From positions 2,680,435-2,744,434 of the forward strand of contig OY282420.1 in the NCBI GenBank assembly GCA_958295955.1: a stretch of 64,000 bases of DNA. The letters run 5' to 3'. Positions 62,903 to 64,000 of this stretch are shown here, one piece after another (positions within the stretch are counted from its first letter, which is position 1; each line of letters begins with the position of its first letter). The translations under genes and the position numbers were made by a program. The stretch is from an uncultured Bryobacterales bacterium (GTDB lineage: Bacteria > Acidobacteriota > Terriglobia > Bryobacterales > UBA6623). The notes beneath the pieces are model-generated. The model was not told the origin of the DNA. It made no database searches and saw only the letters and a list, made by a program, of their open reading frames with translations.

Positions 62903-64000
62903 TGACATCCCGACACCTTCCCAAAGCCGTTTGCCGGCGGGAGCTGACCTCGTATTTCAGCAGCCCGACCGGTTACGTGTTCATCACGCTGTTCGTGTTC
63001 CTCAGCGCGGTCGCCGCGTTTTGGCAGGAAGCGTTCTTCGCCAACAACCTGGCCAACCTCGACACGCTCAACGCCTGGTTTCCATACCTGCTGATCCTGC
63101 TGATTCCGGCGATCACGATGACGGCGTGGGCGGAGGAAAAGATCAACGGCACCGACGAGTTGCTGTTGACCCTGCCCGCCGCCGACATCGAGATCGTGGC
63201 CGGCAAGTACGCGGCGTACGTGGCGATCTACAGCGTGGCGCTGGCTTTCTCGCTGAGCCACGTGGTCGTGCTGCTGATCCTCGGCAGCCCCGACCTCGGG
63301 CTCGTATTCGCCACTTACGCGGGTTACTGGCTGATGGGCGCGGCGCTCGTCGCGCTGGGCATGGTCGCCTCGCTGCTGACGACGAACCTGACCGTGGCCT
63401 ACATTTTGGGCGCGCTGCTCTGCTCCGCGCCCGTTTTCATCGCGCATGCCGGCAATCTGGTAACCGGCAGCCTGCGCCGCCTGCTCGAAGGGCTTTCGTT
63501 CGTCGAGCAATTCCGCGACTTCGCCGAAGGCGTCCTGCCCTTGGCCGGCATCGTGTATTTCATCGCCTTCGCCGCCGCGATGCTCTACTTGAACGTCACG
63601 CTGCTCGGACGCCGCCACTGGGCCACCGGCAAGGACGCGCCTCGCCTCGGGCGCCACTACTGGGCGCGCGGCGCCGCGCTGGTGGTCGCGGTCGGCGCCG
63701 CGGCGATTCTGCTGGGCCGCCTCGGCGGCCGCATCGACGCCACCGCCGAACGCCTGCACTCCCTGGCTCCGAACACCCGCGCGCTGATCGACAACCTCGA
63801 CGCCGAGAAGCCCGTATTCATCCAGGCATACCTCAGCCCCGAAGTTCCGCGGCGCTACCTGCAAACGCGCAACAACATCGTCTCGATGCTGCGGCAGTTC
63901 GATTCCCTGGGCGGCGGCCGCATTCACTCCAACGTGATCCTGACCGAAAAATTCAGCGGCGAGGCGCGCGAAGCCCGCGACCGCTTCAACATCCGCCCGC
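62899..64000 (+). CDS. ABC-2 permease fused to GldG-like domain (partial, C-terminus outside window)
   Basis: The frame is open from the ATG at 62899 to the window end, 367 residues. Residues ~15-240 are an ABC-2 permease with six membrane segments (TGYVFITLFVFLSAVAAFW, WFPYLLILLIPAITMTAWAE, VAIYSVALAFSLSHVVVLLI and others), like GldF. A seventh hydrophobic segment (AALVVAVGAAAILLGRLGG) then leads into LHSLAPNTRALIDNL and VFIQAYLSPEVP, the start of a GldG/ABC_transp_aux-like extracytoplasmic domain. It is coupled to the ATPase by an ATGA overlap. Confidence 0.88.
   Translation, partial: MMTSRHLPKAVCRRELTSYFSSPTGYVFITLFVFLSAVAAFWQEAFFANNLANLDTLNAWFPYLLILLIPAITMTAWAEEKINGTDELLLTLPAADIEIVAGKYAAYVAIYSVALAFSLSHVVVLLILGSPDLGLVFATYAGYWLMGAALVALGMVASLLTTNLTVAYILGALLCSAPVFIAHAGNLVTGSLRRLLEGLSFVEQFRDFAEGVLPLAGIVYFIAFAAAMLYLNVTLLGRRHWATGKDAPRLGRHYWARGAALVVAVGAAAILLGRLGGRIDATAERLHSLAPNTRALIDNLDAEKPVFIQAYLSPEVPRRYLQTRNNIVSMLRQFDSLGGGRIHSNVILTEKFSGEAREARDRFNIRP

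Overview
The window is a GC-rich bacterial chromosome segment with about 59 protein genes and no rRNA, tRNA, CRISPR array or insertion sequence that I can see. The mix of an Oar-like TonB receptor with a carboxypeptidase-regulatory domain, a CRTAC1 (VCBS/ASPIC-UnbV) protein, Tat-exported Gfo/Idh/MocA and xylose-isomerase-like proteins, a DUF3604 protein and a GldA/GldFG-like transporter suggests a diderm such as an Acidobacteriota (Bryobacterales/Solibacter-like). That placement is inference from gene content, not from a phylogeny.

Layout. (1) 1-12.1 kb, minus strand: one continuous str-S10-spc ribosomal operon, rpsL-rpsG-fusA-tuf-rpsJ-rplC-rplD-rplW-rplB-rpsS-rplV-rpsC-rplP-rpmC-rpsQ-rplN-rplX-rplE-rpsN-rpsH-rplF (cut by the window edge). 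It is driven by a good sigma70-type promoter at 12075-12104, gives a roughly 340-nt structured leader, and has no rpoBC directly upstream. (2) 12.2-15.6 kb: small exported or membrane proteins (DUF1326 and unknowns) and an exported hydroxypyruvate-isomerase-like protein. (3) 15.8-23.2 kb: Gfo/Idh oxidoreductase, PrxQ-type peroxiredoxin, ABC ATPase, alpha/beta hydrolase, a large DUF3604 protein, a lipoprotein and a MOSC protein. (4) 23.3-33.5 kb: accessory carbohydrate region with an APC permease, CRTAC1 protein, a translationally coupled TPR-PfkB kinase-GH4 phosphoglycosidase operon and a large exported PIG-L deacetylase. (5) 33.5-45.8 kb: SDR, ileS with an unusual insert, M1 metallopeptidase, a TonB receptor with Glu/His-rich loops (probable metal uptake), glpD and pyrD. 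(6) 45.8-53.7 kb: Oar-like receptor, KamA-like radical SAM enzyme, GCS2-type carboxylate-amine ligase with an N-formylglutamate amidohydrolase, and YjbQ. (7) 53.7-64 kb: SDR, lipoprotein sulfatase preceded by a strongly structured intergenic element, hexapeptide protein, DUF368 polyprenyl-phosphate carrier family protein with an EamA-like partner, a second Tat Gfo/Idh protein, a SurA-N/DsbA fusion, and a GldA ATPase with a permease/GldG-like fusion that runs off the window.

The strongest candidates for something new are: a recurring -10-like hexamer (TANNNT type) placed 6-10 nt before start codons that lack a Shine-Dalgarno, implying that many genes here are leaderless; a nested, pseudoknot-capable structured element ending in a U-rich tract before the sulfatase; an inverted repeat centred on the -35 of the ribosomal promoter plus a nested hairpin leader; a tuf gene whose codon choice differs sharply from its ribosomal neighbours; an insert of about 110 residues in IleRS after the KMSKS-type loop; a KamA-family enzyme with the lysine-recognition Asp residues replaced; and a kinase/GH4/PIG-L set that could form a PTS-independent phospho-disaccharide route.
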